From an uncultured bacterium (GTDB lineage Bacteria; Chloroflexota; Anaerolineae; J036; Brachytrichaceae): a DNA stretch of 58,865 nt. The first letter of the stretch is position 1. Each line of letters starts with the position of its first letter. Positions 52,701 to 58,865 of this stretch are shown one piece after another. The notes beneath the pieces are model-generated. The model made no database searches. It saw nothing but the letters and a program-made list of their open reading frames with translations, and was not told the DNA's origin. The DNA lies in the NCBI GenBank assembly GCA_903921365.1, contig CAIXPS010000213.1:1-58865 (forward strand), written 5' to 3'. Position numbers and translations under genes: made by a program.

Positions 52701-54703
52701 GCGATCAGGTCAGCCCACTCGCCTGCGGAGGATTTGCCATCAGCGGCGGCAGCGCGCAACGCCTGGATATTCTCGGCAATCTCGCGCCGAAACCGGCCGA
52801 TGCGCTCACCGAGTTGATAGGGTCGCCACGGGATGTCGCCGTTCCAGAATGGCATGCGTGGGACGACGCCGGTCGCGTCGCCGACGGTGATCCGGTCATT
52901 CGAGATATCGAGCACGCGCCACGTGTGGCTGCCGAGTAGAAACACATCGCCGACGCGCGTCTCGAAGATAAACTCCTCATCCAGGTCGCCCACCTTGGTT
53001 TGTCCGTCCGCAAGATAGACGCCATAAGCGCCGGTGTCGGGAATCGTGCCCGCGTTACTCATCGCAAGGTAACGCGACCCAGGCAAGGCCGCCAGCCGGT
53101 CGTTGACGCGATCCCACGAGATGCGGGCGCGCAGACTCGGCGGGCGCGCCATTTTGGCGTTTGCGAAGTCCTCCTGGTGACGCTGCTCGGTTGCCGGCGC
53201 ATCGTACTTGCCCGCCAGCATGTCGAGAACGAGCCGGTAACTGTTTTCGTTCAGGTCCTCATACGAATAAGCCCCCCGCACAAGTTGAAACAGGTCCATG
53301 ACCTTCCAGCTCTCGACGGAGACAGCTGCGACGATCTGCTGCGCCAGGATATCGAGCGGGTTACGCGGCGTGTAAGTGGGCTCGACATCACCGTCGAGCA
53401 TCCCGCGCGCGATGGCGGCCGCCTCGGCCAAGTCTTCGCGAAATGTGGTGTAGATGCGCCCGTGGCTGCGCTGCCCAACCAGATGCCCCGACCGCCCAAC
53501 ACGTTGCAGTCCCTGCGAGACACTCTTGGGAGACTGTAGTTGCACTACCAGATCAACCGCGCCAATATCGATGCCCAGTTCGAGCGAACTCGTGCCAACC
53601 AGCGCTGGGAGCTTGCCGGCCTTGAGGTCCTCTTCCATCTCGCGGCGCGAGTCCTTCGACATGCTGCCGTGATGCGCGCGGATCGGGCCGCTCGCGCCAA
53701 TCGCGAACAGCCCCTTGTCACGGCTGTGGCCGCCCGGGGCAAGCGCTTCAGTGCTGCCAGGCGGGATTTCTTCGGAGCGCTCCGCCTCGATCTGTGCGTT
53801 CAACCGATCCGCAGTGCGTTCAGCCAGTCGCCGGTTATTGCAAAAGACCAGCGTGCTCTGATGTTTCAATACATCCTGCAACACGCGTGGGATAATCGAG
53901 GGCCAGATCGCATCCGCCGGCAAGTCTTGGAAATCCTTCACTACTGTCACCACTTCGAGATCGAGCGGTTTCTTGTAGCCGGTGTTGACGAGTGTGACCG
54001 GGCGTGGGATAAACCCGTTCTCCTGTTGCATCTGCCCGCCGAGGAACCGCGCCACTTCCTCAAGCGGCTTCTGCGTGGCGGACAGGCCAATGCGCTGGAT
54101 CGGGTGACCGGCGAGATGCTGTAACCGTTCCAGGCTGAGCGCCAGATGCACCCCGCGCTTATTGCCGCACAGCGTGTGAATTTCGTCAACGATCACACTG
54201 CGGACGCTGCGGAGCATATCGCGCGCCTTGGGGCTGGTCAGGATCAGATACAGCGACTCGGGCGTCGTGATCAAAATGTGCGGGGGGTGATGTGCCATAT
54301 TCGCGCGCGCGCTCGCCGGCGTGTCGCCTGTCCGCACCGCGACATTAAGCGCCGGCAGTTTATGCCCCATGCGGGCGGCGGTTGACCGTATCCCTTCGAG
54401 CGGCACGCGCAGGTTTCGCTCGACATCATTGTTGAGCGCCTTCAGCGGGGAGATATAGAGCAGGCGCACACCCGGTTGCGCGTCCGCGTCCACGGGTTGC
54501 TCGGCCAGTTCACGATAGATTTCGTTGACGCCCCACAGAAACGCCGCCAGCGTCTTTCCAGACCCGGTTGGCGCGAGGATCAGCGTGTGCTCGCCGCGCT
54601 GGATCGGCGGCCAACCTTCGCGCTGTGGCGGCGTGGGCGCGCCGAGTGTCGTGTCAAACCACGCGCTAACGTATGGGGAAAACTGATCTAAAACCTGGTT
54701 CAT
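49745..54703 (-). CDS. lhr: Lhr-type ATP-dependent helicase
   Basis: 1652 aa, longer than the 1538 of E. coli Lhr partly through a repeat. Walker A APTGSGKT (44-51), DEIH (173-176), SSLELGIDIG and QRVGRSGH define the two RecA-like domains; the Lhr-specific winged helix and large C-terminal region follow (LIDLIMQMTPGEARE-like segment, FRMNAARALLLPKARG). Lhr unwinds RNA-DNA and DNA substrates in repair. Residues about 1070-1150 hold two full copies and a partial copy of a 29-residue unit with EVVNGRFTVPGSRIPG. In the DNA this is a tandem array at 51261-51488. The start is ATG 54703; no strong ribosome site. It begins a minus-strand run with PIG-L and the methyltransferase. Confidence 0.92.
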   Translation of the reverse strand: MNQVLDQFSPYVSAWFDTTLGAPTPPQREGWPPIQRGEHTLILAPTGSGKTLAAFLWGVNEIYRELAEQPVDADAQPGVRLLYISPLKALNNDVERNLRVPLEGIRSTAARMGHKLPALNVAVRTGDTPASARANMAHHPPHILITTPESLYLILTSPKARDMLRSVRSVIVDEIHTLCGNKRGVHLALSLERLQHLAGHPIQRIGLSATQKPLEEVARFLGGQMQQENGFIPRPVTLVNTGYKKPLDLEVVTVVKDFQDLPADAIWPSIIPRVLQDVLKHQSTLVFCNNRRLAERTADRLNAQIEAERSEEIPPGSTEALAPGGHSRDKGLFAIGASGPIRAHHGSMSKDSRREMEEDLKAGKLPALVGTSSLELGIDIGAVDLVVQLQSPKSVSQGLQRVGRSGHLVGQRSHGRIYTTFREDLAEAAAIARGMLDGDVEPTYTPRNPLDILAQQIVAAVSVESWKVMDLFQLVRGAYSYEDLNENSYRLVLDMLAGKYDAPATEQRHQEDFANAKMARPPSLRARISWDRVNDRLAALPGSRYLAMSNAGTIPDTGAYGVYLADGQTKVGDLDEEFIFETRVGDVFLLGSHTWRVLDISNDRITVGDATGVVPRMPFWNGDIPWRPYQLGERIGRFRREIAENIQALRAAAADGKSSAGEWADLIAWLRNDYALDENSANNLIAYVSSQLDAVGVMSSDTTIVVESFQDAVGEPRLVIHSPYGGRINGAWALALSDAFRERYGVEVNTETNDDGILMQMPRTNRDVPLDLIMQMTPGEARERILHQLPSSALFGAHFRMNAARALLLPKARGAKRTPFWLQRLKAKGLLVAVGQFPDFPIVVETYRDCLRDVLDMPHLEQLLGRIQSGDIRVVPIETIVPSPVAAGLLFHFISVQMYEWDAPKAERQLQALSLRRDLIEDVLKGVELRDLLKPEAITDVVARLQHTAEGYRARTAEELALILQELGDLGASEVQQRVVDPGQASAWLTQLKEQGRIAEVGIDLPAPAGAVLRWMPVDHVNELKGVKLLGGPGGYQVLARLLRTNGPLTRDAMRARYPFDRAWLDETLLRLVTAREVVKGRFTVPGSRIPGSRIPGNREGLPLQEVTASEVVNGRFTVPGSRIPGNREGLPLQEVTASEVVNGRFTVADDGDDDEYVDRHNLEQIHHRTLSLLRKAIQPVSLNAYVDFMAHWQHVHPAERLQGRDGLRQVVKQLRGLSLPSQVWERDILPSRLVDYNPADLDALCQGGEVVWVGSGKDPRRGKLRFILRGEGRLFLDEPVAKSVEGDNGLSAQAQGVLDFLKTEGASFHADIQAGTGYKSEALNEALADLVMAGLITNDTVDALHAVLAMRHPVQPDDRAPDAEHARPPISSLQAELAERLGKTAATTVIGGHRQRPSRTEMREAQKRVTERLRAGADAVEGTKPSAKWTGRWSLVHRTAVLGPLLSDVDRASRVARVLLERYGIVTKECLGGEEGTVDWATLYQVLQLMEMRGEVRRGYFVNGLPGVQFALPEAVEKLRSVSADVDEAIVILNAADPVNLYNSEIPDGPVAENGQPMAVARLPSSHIVLWRGKPVLVAEDSGERIMTLQNSDPAVILRAIKAYIARAGVPRRIMISQWNGKPVLGSAVQAWLQPLGFSRTPSGLEYWASY
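51261..51488. repeat. Tandem 87-bp repeat inside lhr with a palindromic core
   Basis: Two near-identical units start at 51261 and 51348 (period 87 bp, 29 codons); a diverged third start lies at 51450, after a unit lengthened by 15 bp. Each full unit contains TAGGGGCAATCC and GGTTGCCC, which can pair over about eight bp. Similar GTAGGGGC palindromes occur as dispersed intergenic repeats in some Chloroflexota and cyanobacteria. All changes keep the frame of lhr. Confidence 0.85.
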
Positions 54704-55062
54704 TGCAGTTAATACGAGTTACGCGCGGCGATTTGCGCAAACCGTTACTTGGGTCTAAATTGGATGTCTAGAACTCATCATCATGAGCTAAGCAGTATTA
54801 CTGCTTGGTGATCAAGAAGGCCTTCAGTGCACACCTATCAAACAATCATTGTACTTTGGGTACGCGTCACTAAATCAGAAGACAAGTAGAGACTTTGAGC
54901 TTCCCCCTGCCATTCAGATAGGGTAAAGTAAGAAATCACTAATAACAAGGAGAACTCTACCTGAAATTTAAGGTTCCAAGTGTCTTGACAAAGGGGGGCT
55001 ATCATAAACCTTTACACGGGGGCGTTTCATTTGAGAACATATTTTCTACAGGAGTTAACAAG
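54704..55062. other. Intergenic region upstream of lhr, gene-free
   Basis: About 360 bases more AT-rich than the surroundings with no convincing gene. A TTGACA at 54985-54990 could be a -35 for the plus-strand remnants that follow. The last 58 bases belong to the repeated promoter-leader segment. Confidence 0.5.
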
Positions 55063-55070
55063 ATGCCAGA
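55005..55070 (+). repeat. Promoter-leader repeat, copy 1
   Basis: The segment from TAAACCTTTACACG through GGCGTTTCATTTGAGAACA to an AGGAG ribosome site and ATGCCAGA recurs almost unchanged at 56313-56375. The two copies flank the toxin-antitoxin genes in the same orientation. Confidence 0.85.
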
Positions 55071-55274
55071 TTATTTGGAACACGCAGAGCCGTCTTCGCA
55101 AAAGTCAGCTACTGCTGGCATGGCATGGCAAACGAATTGTCAGCTCGGTGCGCAGCACGCTTGACCGCCGTTGAGGCGTACAGGCAGTCCGGCAAGGAAG
55201 TGAAAACGCACGTCGCCTCTGTTCGCTGGGATATGCGGCGCCGAGGCGCGCCGTTTCGTTTCGGCATGCTGTAA
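55063..55274 (+). pseudogene. Remnant of a small gene after repeat copy 1
   Basis: ATG 55063 follows AGGAG and gives a 33-residue frame (MPDYLEHAEPSSQK) ending at 55164. An overlapping frame from ATG 55125 gives 49 residues (ELSARCAARLTAVEAYRQSG, then KTHVASVRWDMRRRG) ending at 55274. The second has the composition of a real helical protein. A single frameshift near 55120 would join them into one protein of about 70 residues, so this is probably a decayed small gene. Family unknown. Confidence 0.4.
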
Positions 55275-55316
55275 ATTCCGCATGGGACTACGAGTCAATC
55301 GAAAGCCTGATGCTCG

Positions 55317-55826
55317 CTAATCCGAAGACCCCAAATCCTTCCACGTCCTCTGCCGAATGCGTTCCAATGCCTCGCTGGTCCACCCCATCCAATCGCGTAG
55401 AAATACGGCTGGCAGCAATACCTGCACTTGTCTGTGGAACCTGAATGTCGTGTCGTCCTGCACAGTCAAGTCCCGGTCATTGGTTACGAGGCACTGCACT
55501 TTCGCCTTGATAGCGGCTACCGCAATCGGCACGTCCGTCTCGTGGCGACACAGATCTATGTTGGCCGCCACTTCCACCGCCGATGGGCTATTGACCAATT
55601 CGTAACGGGTATCCGTGAGAAACTGCTCCAATGGTTCCATAAAGCCAGTAAATTTCCGACCGATGTTTTTCCTGGCTTCAGCAATAACCTGGGGAACCAG
55701 TATCATGTGAAAGTCGCCGTTCGCCGCGTGTCGCAATACCTCGTAAGACCAGCGCGGCCATACCAGGCCGGCAAAGAGGACATTGGCGTCCACTATTACT
55801 CGCAGGTCAGCTTGAAGACTTGCCAT
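55317..55826 (-). CDS. PIN-domain toxin (VapC-like)
   Basis: 169 aa. The PIN active-site acids are visible: Asp 13 in VIVDANVLFAG, a Glu in the QVIAEARKN helix, Asp in HETDVPIAVAA and Asp in VTNDRDL. PIN toxins are magnesium-dependent RNases that cut tRNA or rRNA. The gene start (ATG 55826) overlaps the antitoxin end by 20 bp, the usual coupled arrangement. It belongs to the longer PIN group rather than the 130-residue VapC proteins. Confidence 0.85.
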   Translation of the reverse strand: MASLQADLRVIVDANVLFAGLVWPRWSYEVLRHAANGDFHMILVPQVIAEARKNIGRKFTGFMEPLEQFLTDTRYELVNSPSAVEVAANIDLCRHETDVPIAVAAIKAKVQCLVTNDRDLTVQDDTTFRFHRQVQVLLPAVFLRDWMGWTSEALERIRQRTWKDLGSSD

Positions 55827-56124
55827 ACATCTCTTGATAGACCTGCTGGCGGATTTGCTTCATCTCCTCTACTGCCTGCTCCTCCGTCAATCCCTGCCGT
55901 TCGGCTTCCGGGCCCAACGCCCGCACCGCCTGGTTAAGCGTGTGGGTCGCGGCCTCCTTGCTGATTCGTTCGTATTCCGCATACGACATCATGACAATTG
56001 CCGGCAGTCCACCCTTCTTTACCAGATAGTGCTTTTTGCTCAAAGCCACAGTTTGCACAATCTTCCCCAACCGCTTATGCAAGTCGGTGAGGTTAAACAC
56101 GACCTCATTCTTTACTCGCGCCAC
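55807..56124 (-). CDS. Phd/YefM-like antitoxin
   Basis: 105 aa from GTG 56124, eight bases after AGGGAG. The N-terminal part (VFNLTDLHKRLGKIV, KKHYLVKKGGLPAIVMMS, YAEYERI) follows the Phd/YefM fold, which dimerises and binds the operon promoter. The C-terminal tail is helical and acidic and should cover the toxin. As in most such pairs the antitoxin precedes the toxin, and it probably represses its own promoter in the 56125-56205 gap. Confidence 0.82.
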   Translation of the reverse strand: MARVKNEVVFNLTDLHKRLGKIVQTVALSKKHYLVKKGGLPAIVMMSYAEYERISKEAATHTLNQAVRALGPEAERQGLTEEQAVEEMKQIRQQVYQEMYGKSSS

Positions 56125-56312
56125 GCCGTTTGCTCCCTGGATACGCAGTGTCCAACTATCACAGAGTATCCACTACTATAAACAAGTGGATACTAACACG
56201 CATTCATAACCACGTCACGCCACTTAGACAGAACCAATGAAAATAAAACGAGAATAAGATTGTCTGTCGGGATCGACTTTCAACACCAATATCAGTCACA
56301 AACGCCCCTGTG

Positions 56313-56375
56313 TAAACCTTTACACGTGGCGTTTCATTTGAGAACAAATTCAACAGGAGTATTAGAGATGCCAGA
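56313..56375 (+). repeat. Promoter-leader repeat, copy 2
   Basis: Matches 55005-55070 apart from a few substitutions and three missing bases. Here the ATG at 56368 opens a frame of only seven codons, so the gene once driven by it is gone. Confidence 0.85.
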
Positions 56376-56439
56376 GTCGCAACCCGACTGAGGCTATTTT
56401 GATAGGGCATGCGGCTCCTTATGTGGGCAAACGCATAAA

Positions 56440-56610
56440 TTAAGTAATAAGCTCACGCGGCAGATAATCGACCCCGTTCATATGCGTGATCGCGACGTTA
56501 TCACCCTTAATGATAAAACGCGATACGGCGGTATTGTTCAAAGAGAACCAGCGCTATTCGGATTCAAGCAAGGTATTGCCCTGGATGTCTACAGCATCTG
56601 GGCGAGCAGT
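56440..56610 (-). pseudogene. Gene remnant with an internal stop
   Basis: One minus-strand frame reads coherently as AVDIQGNTLLESE, a TAG stop, then RWFSLNNTAVSRFIIKG, DNVAITHMNGVDYLPREL and a TAA. Neighbouring frames look random. It seems to be the decayed C-terminus of an unknown protein. Confidence 0.3.
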
Positions 56611-56667
56611 CTCGACGGGATGGTGTCTTTCGCAGGGACATAGCTCCGGGTTTTATCTCGGAGTTAT

Positions 56668-57445
56668 TTACGCCAACAACCGGACCAGAATAGGGTAGTC
56701 CTTGATCAATACACCGCGGATGTGCGCGCTGCCATGGACGAACTCCATGTCTAGCTCCTGTTCCACGCCGTTGAGCGGGTCATAGGCGATGGCCTGGCGG
56801 CAGGGACCCGGCACAACCATATCCGCCGGCACGCCGCTGCAGGTATCGGCTGCCCGACCCGGCTGCCACAATGCCACCACTCGTTCGCCCGGCCGTTCCA
56901 GCGCGAACTGCTCCAGCTCGGCCGGACCTCCCTCTACCTGGGAGTCAAACACTGCCGGCTGGAGGTTTTCGAGGGCTGTGGCAAGATTTCGCAGCACGTA
57001 ATAGGCCGCTTGCGGCTGCTGCGGTGAGATTGGATCGGCCGTGAAGGTGCGCCGCATTAAAGTCAGGTCCATCGCATAGTAGCTGTTGCCCCAGGTTTCG
57101 CAGAAAAAAGAGCCGCAGTCCCCGCCCGATGACCCAGATATGTTTGGCGGGCCTTGCAGCAAACTCGCAAATCAAATCGCGTTTTTCGGGGGTATCACCG
57201 CTCGGCCCGTCGAACACGGTCTCCCAGGTGCGCGCATCCCGGCTGATGCGGATGGTGAGTTCCGCGGGCATAGCCATGCCGACCTCAACCGCACCGGTAT
57301 CCAACGGCATGCTGGACATGTCTGTGGACCGGGCTGGGCCTGGGACCCGCTTGCGCAGGACGATGCGGCACAGGTCACGTTCAACTGGCAGGTCCAGCCG
57401 GATCCAAACCGGCTCGACGTCCGGCTGCGGTAGCGATTTGCTCAA
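56668..57445 (-). pseudogene. F5/8-type (discoidin) domain protein, frameshifted
   Basis: The first frame, from TTG 57445, encodes a discoidin-like domain (VWIRLDLPVERDLCRIVLR, ELTIRISRDARTWETVFDGP, HIWVIGRG) and then loses sense. A second frame continues sensibly with SFFCETWGNSYYAMDLTLM, ALERPGERVVALWQPGRAA and AHIRGVLIKDYPIL to the stop at 56668. Together they would make about 259 residues. The shift lies between 57104 and 57123, where an A6 and a C4 run occur on the plus strand. F5/8 domains bind sugars; the GH5-like gene ends seven bases upstream, so the two were probably one functional unit. Mutation or consensus error cannot be told apart here. Confidence 0.7.
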
Positions 57446-57451
57446 CCACCT

Positions 57452-58390
57452 CTACGGACGCTGAAAACGCGGACGGTCGCGCAGGAACTCCAGGCCGGGG
57501 CGCAGCTGACCGTTACGGGTGAACCAGGCATGGAAGCCCTGCCCGTCAATGCCATTGCCATCGTAACGATCGCGGCGGGTGGAAATGGCCCGGCCTTCGC
57601 GCATGCCCCACCCCATCCAGCCGTAGCCAGCGTCTTCCATCATTGAGATGGTCCAGCGGGCGCAGGCGGCCCGCTTCTCGTCATCGAGGCAGCCGGGAAC
57701 CGTCTCATTGGAGAGCATCGGCTTGGTATGTCGCTTTTGAACGGTAGCACACACAACTAGCATCTGGCGCAGTTCCTCAGGTGTCCGGCCGTAAGGATGG
57801 CAACACAACACATCGCAAAGCGGGGCAAAAATATCCATATTGTCACCGGTCTGGTGTGTGCCAATGGTGATCGGCTGCTGTGCGCCGGCTCGACGAACCG
57901 TTTCGGCCACCCGGTTGAGCCAGTGCAGCTCGCGCGCCGCCATTGGATCGTCCAGTCGGCAGGTAGCCGGCTCGTTGCACAGATCCCAGGTGAGGATGCG
58001 CTGATTTGCAATCAAAGGTTCCACCAGGGTTCGGACATACTCAAGCCGCGGTTCGATATTGCGACACAAATCCTCGTTGTACGTTCCCCCATAATCGTAA
58101 TCCAAGTCATGCCAGCGATTGAACAGGCACGGCATGACCAGGAGGTCGAGCTCGCCCAGGGCGGTGACCGCGTCCATAAACGCGGCCTGGACGCGGTCAG
58201 GGTCAGCCATCCAGGCGGTAAACTCAATCCACAAGCGAATGCAGTTGGCGTGGGCGTGTGTGGCCAGGACCGCTTCCTCGCGGAAGCGGCTGCCGTCGTA
58301 GTCCCACCATGCTTGTTCGATGCGGGCGCCCCATGAGGGGATCATATTGAAGCCACGCAGCCAGCGGTAGTCGGCGTAACGATGGATCAT
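57452..58390 (-). CDS. GH5-like TIM-barrel glycoside hydrolase
   Basis: 312 aa from ATG 58390 with GGAGG upstream. The order of motifs is that of clan GH-A: NCIRLWIEFTAWM, LLVMPCLFNRWHD, acid/base Glu 140 in TWDLCNEP, His in CCHPYG (198-200) and nucleophile Glu 229 in MLSNETVPG, followed by YGWMGWGMREG. GH5 or a closely related family is likely; the sugar is unknown. There is no signal peptide. The downstream F5/8-domain gene is broken. Confidence 0.83.
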   Translation of the reverse strand: MIHRYADYRWLRGFNMIPSWGARIEQAWWDYDGSRFREEAVLATHAHANCIRLWIEFTAWMADPDRVQAAFMDAVTALGELDLLVMPCLFNRWHDLDYDYGGTYNEDLCRNIEPRLEYVRTLVEPLIANQRILTWDLCNEPATCRLDDPMAARELHWLNRVAETVRRAGAQQPITIGTHQTGDNMDIFAPLCDVLCCHPYGRTPEELRQMLVVCATVQKRHTKPMLSNETVPGCLDDEKRAACARWTISMMEDAGYGWMGWGMREGRAISTRRDRYDGNGIDGQGFHAWFTRNGQLRPGLEFLRDRPRFQRP

Positions 58391-58598
58391 AAAGAACCTC
58401 CAGAGAGATGATTTGCAATCCTAAAGGCTTGAGTTTAGAGCGCACCCCATCGTCACAAGTGACGCAAACCGGTGTGCTGAGAAAAGACAAGTCAGATGAT
58501 AGCGCAAATGGGCGCCTACGTGACCCACTTGAGAAGGTTCAAAAGTTCTTCATTGCTGTTATTTTTGCCAAACCAACAGAATTGTCTGGAAATGAAAA
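58391..58598. other. Gene-free gap before the tRNA terminator
   Basis: No gene, tRNA or repeat is visible. It must hold the promoter of the GH5-like gene, but no strong match to a consensus promoter was found. Confidence 0.4.
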
Positions 58599-58629
58599 GA
58601 GACCAATTAACTATATGTTAATTGGTCTC
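58599..58629 (-). terminator. Terminator of the tRNA-Lys operon
   Basis: A 13-bp perfect stem (58599-58611 with 58617-58629) and a five-base loop, followed on the minus strand by TTTTCATTT. It lies 14 bases after the 3' end of tRNA-Lys(CTT). Confidence 0.82.
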
Positions 58630-58642
58630 AATCACCTGCTCA

Positions 58643-58714
<72 letters not shown>

Positions 58715-58818
58715 AGACAGCGGGACGTGAATGAGTGCAAGACGCGGACGGGATTTCAAGAGCAAATGCACTTTAATCGGCAGAGAGTTTCCCGGCAGGA
58801 CGATGCAAGTGTTCGGAG

Positions 58819-58865
58819 TGGCCAGACCGGGTCTCGAACCCGGAACCAATTGATTAAAAGTCAAC
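58819..58865 (-). tRNA. tRNA-Lys(TTT), 3' part, cut by window edge
   Basis: The visible 47 bases hold the anticodon loop CTTTTAA (anticodon TTT), a perfect T arm (CCGGG/CCCGG, loop TTCGAGA) and the acceptor strand TCTGGCC plus discriminator A. The 5' half lies beyond the window. The anticodon-to-T-arm part is nearly identical to the CTT gene downstream, so the two arose by duplication. Confidence 0.75.

Noticed and set aside
56204-56410. 68-codon minus-strand frame near the second leader repeat
   Set aside because: It is antisense to the repeated leader, has no ribosome site and encodes a random hydrophobic sequence.

Overview
The window looks like a piece of a Chloroflexota (Chloroflexi) chromosome, probably from an Anaerolineae- or Chloroflexia-like lineage. 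This is an inference. It rests on Ala/Pro/Thr linkers after several lipoprotein cleavage sites, a very large secreted protein ending in the LYMPIASK style of tail, STAND-type regulators with TPRs, a ba3-type oxidase, an LplBC-type sugar transporter and an Lhr helicase. No plasmid, phage or CRISPR hallmark was found.

Layout. 1-3531: the start of a secreted protein gene, a small unknown gene and a large HTH-NTPase-TPR regulator; paired GTCTCA repeats lie upstream of the first two genes. 3506-5606: an unknown gene and a secreted EXORDIUM-like protein. 5772-13594 (minus): a probable fucosylated-glycan operon, with two LplB/LplC-type permeases, a binding lipoprotein, a GH29 and a GH95 alpha-L-fucosidase, and an intrinsic terminator inside the operon. 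13841-17407 (plus): a divergent two-gene signalling pair, a receiver protein and a hybrid histidine kinase. 17370-21766: three more carbohydrate-active proteins ((alpha/alpha)6-barrel-like, BNR sialidase-like, GH71/99-like lipoprotein). 21786-22250: a DUF123/GIY-YIG-like protein. 22407-29366: a 2319-residue surface lipoprotein.

29439-35908 is the most intriguing block. A P-loop ATPase with a PhoB-type winged helix is divergent from a small membrane protein, a lipoprotein joined through one membrane helix to an APH/TCAD9-like kinase domain, a DUF4349 lipoprotein and a vWA lipoprotein. The last two genes have nearly superimposable promoters with three TCA boxes at 11-bp steps, the geometry expected for a PhoB/OmpR-type winged helix.

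35929-38664 (minus): a ba3-type cytochrome c oxidase operon. 38865-40706: a luciferase-like oxidoreductase and a formamidase/acetamidase. 40747-47131: a membrane module of two DUF2207 paralogues, a membrane/zinc-ribbon protein, a helical protein and an SPFH protein, resembling the ydjGHI part of the Bacillus subtilis ydjFGHI operon without an obvious PspA. 47234-54703 (minus): a luciferase-like oxidoreductase, a frameshifted DNA methyltransferase, a PIG-L deacetylase and a large Lhr helicase carrying an in-frame tandem repeat. 54704-56667: a gene-poor, degraded stretch holding a Phd/VapC-like toxin-antitoxin pair between two copies of a promoter-leader repeat. 56668-58390: a frameshifted F5/8-domain gene and a GH5-like hydrolase. 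The right edge carries two tRNA-Lys genes with a terminator; the second tRNA runs off the window.
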